NCBI GenBank assembly: GCA_030446945.1
Contig: JAUJMI010000174.1
Span: 1 to 7,402, forward strand
Direction: 5' to 3'
Length of the DNA: 7,402 nt
Source: Longimicrobium sp.
GTDB taxonomy: Bacteria; Gemmatimonadota; Gemmatimonadetes; Longimicrobiales; Longimicrobiaceae
Under the pieces are notes generated by a model that worked only from the letters and a program-made list of their open reading frames with translations, was not told the DNA's origin and made no database searches. The position numbers and the translations under genes were made by a program. Positions 4,876-7,402 of this stretch are shown here, in pieces (positions within the stretch are counted from its first letter, which is position 1; the number at the start of each line of letters is the position of its first letter).

Positions 4876-6345
4876 TTGACGTTCTCCGCGCTCGATTTCG
4901 CAATCGTCATCGGCTACATCGTCTTCGTGTCCGTGCTGGGCGCGGTGCTCGGGCGCCGGCAAAAGGACGCGAGCGACTACTTCCTGGCCGATCGCGCGAT
5001 CCCCTGGTGGGCGGCGTGCTTCAGCCTGGTGGCCACCGAGACCAGCGCGCTCACCGTCATCAGCGTCCCCGCCACGGCGTACGGGGCGGACCTGTGGATG
5101 ATCCAGCTCGCGCTGGGTTACTGCATCGGGCGCATCGGCATCGCCATCTTCCTCCTGCCGCGCTACTTCCGCGGCGAGATCGCCACCGCGTACGTCCTGC
5201 TGGAGCGGCGCTTCGGAGACCGGGCGCGGCGATTCGCGTCGCTGCTCTTCCTGGTGACGAGGACGCTGGCGGACGGGGTGAGGATCTTCGCCACCGCGCT
5301 GCCGCTGGCGGTGGTGGCGGGGATCCCGGTGTGGCAGAGCATCGTGGCGATCGGCCTCTTCACGCTGCTCTACAGCTACTACGGCGGACTGCGCGCGGTG
5401 GTGTGGGTGGACGTGGCGCAGCTCTTCATCTACGTGGCGGGCGGCATCGCGGTGCTCTGGGTTCTGGTGCGGCTGGTGCCGGGCGGGTGGAGCGAAATCG
5501 TGGCCGCGGCGGAGCCGGGCGACAAGCTGCGCATCCTGCACCCCGGCGGCGGCTTCGCGGATCCCAAGTGGCTGCTGACCGGGATCGTGGGCGGCGCCTT
5601 CCTCACCATGGCCAGCCACGGCGCGGACCACCTGATCGTGCAGCGCCTCCTCGCCTCGCCCTCGCTGGGCGACGCGCGCAAGGCGCTGGTGGGGTCGGGG
5701 GTTATCGTCCTCGTCCAGTTCGCCCTCTTCCTGCTGATCGGGGTCGGACTCTTCGCGTACTACAAGGGCGCCCCGTTCACCCCGCCGGACTCGGTCTTCC
5801 CGCGCTTCGCGGTGGAGCACCTGCCCACGGGGGTGCGCGGGCTGGTGGTGGCGGCGATCCTGGCGGCGGCCATGTCGTCGTCGCTCAACGCGCTGGCGGC
5901 CGTCTCGGTGCACGACATCTACGTGCCGCTCACCGGGCGCGGCGGCGAGAGCCACCTGCTGGCCGTGGGGAAGCGCTTCACCCTGTTCTGGGGCGCGGTG
6001 ATGATCGTGGTCTCGCTCGCCTTCCAGTGGGTGGCGTCGGGGACGCCGCTGGTGGTGATCGCGCTGCAGATCGCCTCGTTCACCTACGGCGGGCTGCTCG
6101 GCGGCTTCCTGCTGGGGCTCATATCAAAGCGGGCGCGGGAGCGTGACGCGCTGGCGGGCATGGCGGTTGCCGTCGCGGGGATGGCGGCGCTGTGGGCGCT
6201 GCAGCAGTTCGGCGCGATTCCAAAGGTGATCGACACCCTCTGGTTCGCCCTGCTGGGCTCGGCCATCACCGTGGCCGTGGGCACGGCGATGGCGCGGCTG
6301 CGCCCAAGCCCGCCCCCGGCCCAGCCCGAGCCGTATGGCGCATAG
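4876..6345 (+). CDS. Sodium:solute symporter (SSS family)
   Basis: This 489-residue inner-membrane carrier uses the Na+ gradient to import an organic solute. It has about 13 hydrophobic segments, the first at residues 7-25. Family marks: the N-terminal SDYFLADRAIPWW (33-45) followed by SLVATETSALT (50-60), with GLRAVVWVDVAQ at 171-182, ASHGADHLIVQR at 246-257, and the SSS signature region AAILAAAMSSSLNALA (326-341), whose Ser334/Ser335 region corresponds to the Na2 sodium site. The length is normal for the family. The substrate cannot be read from sequence; SSS members carry sugars, amino acids, sialic acid and others. The start is uncertain: the frame is open to GTG 4792 (517 residues), with another GTG at 4816. 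I prefer TTG 4876 because MTFSALDFAIV fits typical SSS N-termini and third-position G/C bias begins there. No start has a clear ribosome site. uppP follows after 29 bases. Confidence 0.92.
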   Translation: MTFSALDFAIVIGYIVFVSVLGAVLGRRQKDASDYFLADRAIPWWAACFSLVATETSALTVISVPATAYGADLWMIQLALGYCIGRIGIAIFLLPRYFRGEIATAYVLLERRFGDRARRFASLLFLVTRTLADGVRIFATALPLAVVAGIPVWQSIVAIGLFTLLYSYYGGLRAVVWVDVAQLFIYVAGGIAVLWVLVRLVPGGWSEIVAAAEPGDKLRILHPGGGFADPKWLLTGIVGGAFLTMASHGADHLIVQRLLASPSLGDARKALVGSGVIVLVQFALFLLIGVGLFAYYKGAPFTPPDSVFPRFAVEHLPTGVRGLVVAAILAAAMSSSLNALAAVSVHDIYVPLTGRGGESHLLAVGKRFTLFWGAVMIVVSLAFQWVASGTPLVVIALQIASFTYGGLLGGFLLGLISKRARERDALAGMAVAVAGMAALWALQQFGAIPKVIDTLWFALLGSAITVAVGTAMARLRPSPPPAQPEPYGA

Positions 6346-6374
6346 CCTCCTTCATCCCTCTGCTGGACGAGAGA

Positions 6375-7190
6375 ATGGACCTGTACCTGTTCCTGAAAGC
6401 CGTGATCCTCGGGCTCGTGGAAGGCGCCACGGAGTTCATCCCCGTTTCTTCCACCGGGCACCTGATCCTCTTCCAGGACTGGCTCAACTTCGAGGGGAAG
6501 AAGGAGTTCGCGTTCGCCATCTTCATCCAGCTCGGCGCCATCCTGGCCGTGGTGTGGGTGTACCGCGAGAAGATCTGGGAGGTGCTGCGCACCTGGAAGA
6601 CGCCGCAGTCCAAGCGGCTGATCATCAACATCATCGCCGCCTCCATCCCCGCGGCGGTCATCGGCCTGCCGACCAACGAGTGGGTGGAGGAGAACTTCTC
6701 GGGGCCCTTTACCGTGGCGCTGGCGCTGGTGGTGGGCGGGGTCGCCATCCTGGTGATCGAGCACTACTTTCGCAGGCCTACGGTGGAGTCGGTGGACGAC
6801 ATCCCGCTCGGCAAGGCGCTCTGGGTGGGCGTCTTCCAGGTGCTGGCGATGCTGTGGCCGGGGATCTCGCGTTCCGGCGCCACCATCATGGGCGGGCTGG
6901 GGATCGGGCTTTCGCGCAAGGCGGCGACGGAGTTCTCCTTCTTCATGGCGATCCCCGCGATGCTGGGCGCGTCGCTGGTCAAGATGGGCAAGATCATGGA
7001 CGTCGCGACCGCCGCGGACGTCCCCGTCTTCGCCACGGGCTTCATCGTCGCCTTCATCTCCGCCCTGGTGGTGATCCGCGGCCTCCTGTCGTACGTCTCC
7101 AGAAACGACTTCAAGCCGTTCGCCTGGTACCGGATCGCCCTCGGCATCTTGCTGCTCGCCTGGTACTGGAACAACCCGACGGGCGCGTAG
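6375..7190 (+). CDS. uppP: Undecaprenyl-diphosphate phosphatase (UppP/BacA)
   Basis: The 271-residue membrane protein removes one phosphate from undecaprenyl diphosphate, regenerating the lipid carrier for peptidoglycan and other envelope polymers; high activity is linked to bacitracin tolerance. Both family signatures are intact: EGATEFIPVSSTGHL (16-30), with the two glutamates Glu16 and Glu20 and His29, and PGISRSGATIMGGL (162-175), with Arg166. Hydrophobic helices cover residues 4-16, 46-63, 83-98, 112-128, 146-160, 186-204, 218-238 and 251-266. Length agrees with the usual 265-275 residues. ATG 6375 gives the standard N-terminus (MDLYLFLKAVILGLVEGATEF); the frame extends upstream to 6192 only as a shadow of the symporter. 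Purine-rich GGACGAGAGA just before the ATG can serve as a ribosome site. The 29-base gap to the symporter suggests cotranscription. Confidence 0.97.
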   Translation: MDLYLFLKAVILGLVEGATEFIPVSSTGHLILFQDWLNFEGKKEFAFAIFIQLGAILAVVWVYREKIWEVLRTWKTPQSKRLIINIIAASIPAAVIGLPTNEWVEENFSGPFTVALALVVGGVAILVIEHYFRRPTVESVDDIPLGKALWVGVFQVLAMLWPGISRSGATIMGGLGIGLSRKAATEFSFFMAIPAMLGASLVKMGKIMDVATAADVPVFATGFIVAFISALVVIRGLLSYVSRNDFKPFAWYRIALGILLLAWYWNNPTGA

Positions 7191-7195
7191 GGGCT

Positions 7196-7223
7196 CTCAC
7201 CCGGCGGCCCTCACCCGGCAGCC
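7196..7223. repeat. Two 14-base tandem units after uppP
   Basis: CTCACCCGGCGGCC (7196-7209) is followed directly by CTCACCCGGCAGCC (7210-7223), with a single mismatch. The second unit's GGCAGC (7217-7222) pairs with GCTGCC (7228-7233) around a five-base loop, making a small hairpin shortly after the uppP stop without a T-run. It is probably part of the dispersed intergenic repeats. Confidence 0.6.
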
Positions 7224-7234
7224 TACAGCTGCCA

Positions 7235-7264
7235 CCCTCACCCACAAACACCCGTGGGAGAGGG
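7235..7264. repeat. C-rich/G-rich hairpin after uppP
   Basis: CCCTCACCCAC (7235-7245) pairs with GTGGGAGAGGG (7254-7264) with one mismatch around an eight-base loop. It belongs to the same class as the hairpin at 3449-3483. It sits 44 bases after the uppP stop and may act as a transcript end, but it has no T-run. Confidence 0.6.
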
Positions 7265-7339
7265 GACGTGGGGCCCGGCGGTCGCCGACGGCCACCGCGG
7301 CGGCGCTGACGGCGGCGGGCCGCACCCCCGCAGGCAAGC

Positions 7340-7368
7340 GCCCCTCCCACCGCGGGTTGGGGAGGGGC
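7340..7368. repeat. Second C-rich/G-rich hairpin in the downstream tail
   Basis: GCCCCTCCC (7340-7348) and GGGAGGGGC (7360-7368) are perfect inverted arms around an 11-base loop, the same loop length as at 3449-3483. The spacing of two such hairpins by GC-rich filler resembles the arrangement at 3449-3574. Confidence 0.65.
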
Positions 7369-7393
7369 CGCGAGGGGATTAGAGGGGAGAGGG
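7359..7393 (+). other. Potential G-quadruplex motif
   Basis: Five G-runs follow each other at 7359-7362, 7364-7367, 7374-7377, 7384-7387 and 7391-7393, with loops of 1, 6, 6 and 3 bases. This satisfies the common four-run pattern with short loops. It overlaps the right arm of the preceding hairpin, so hairpin and quadruplex would compete. Whether it folds in vivo is unknown. Confidence 0.45.
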
Positions 7394-7402
7394 CCTGTCT
7401 AC

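Noticed and set aside
4714..5955. 413-codon open frame on the minus strand opposite the symporter
   Set aside because: Its product is a charged Arg/His/Gln/Asp-rich sequence with no family pattern, as expected opposite a high-GC gene. The plus strand has clear SSS motifs.
6192..6374. Upstream extension of the uppP frame
   Set aside because: It overlaps the symporter's 3' end out of frame; UppP proteins start at the position matching ATG 6375.

Overview
The window is about 70 % G+C, and its main genes strongly favour G or C at third codon positions. The genes are densely packed on the + strand, and the intergenic gaps carry C-rich/G-rich hairpins and a dispersed palindromic repeat. This would fit a high-GC Gemmatimonadota-type bacterium (Longimicrobium-like). 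That placement is inferred from general style, not from a marker gene. No tRNA, rRNA, CRISPR array or transposase is visible.

Layout. (1) 1-2749: the 3' end of a DUF58 gene overlaps (ATGA) a membrane-anchored TgpA-type transglutaminase. This is the usual DUF58/transglutaminase operon, normally headed by a MoxR AAA+ ATPase that would lie upstream of the window. (2) 2871-3416: a conserved-looking 181-residue cytosolic protein of unknown function, with a possible DpnD/PcfM-like N-terminal part and a winged-helix-like C-terminal part. (3) 3417-3721: a gene-free stretch of G/C hairpins plus the first copy of a 40-bp palindromic repeat. (4) 3722-4571: an accessory two-gene module, a winged-helix plus MNT-type nucleotidyltransferase followed 4 nt later by a HEPN-like ORF that stops before the catalytic region. 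The second copy of the 40-bp repeat lies just after it, so the module is bracketed by direct repeats. (5) 4876-7190: a sodium:solute symporter and, 29 nt downstream, undecaprenyl-diphosphate phosphatase (uppP). (6) 7191-7402: another gene-free tail of hairpins and G-runs resembling the one at 3417-3600.

How they fit together. The first pair probably acts in envelope-linked protein processing. UppP recycles the lipid carrier for cell-wall polymers. The symporter is a generic Na+-coupled uptake system and is probably cotranscribed with uppP only for layout reasons. The most unusual part is the repeat-bracketed nucleotidyltransferase/HEPN module. It looks like a decayed HEPN-MNT toxin-antitoxin locus in which the regulator/antitoxin is intact and the toxin has lost its active half. 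A 7+9+7 palindrome upstream is a candidate autoregulatory operator. I see no wholly new multi-gene system.
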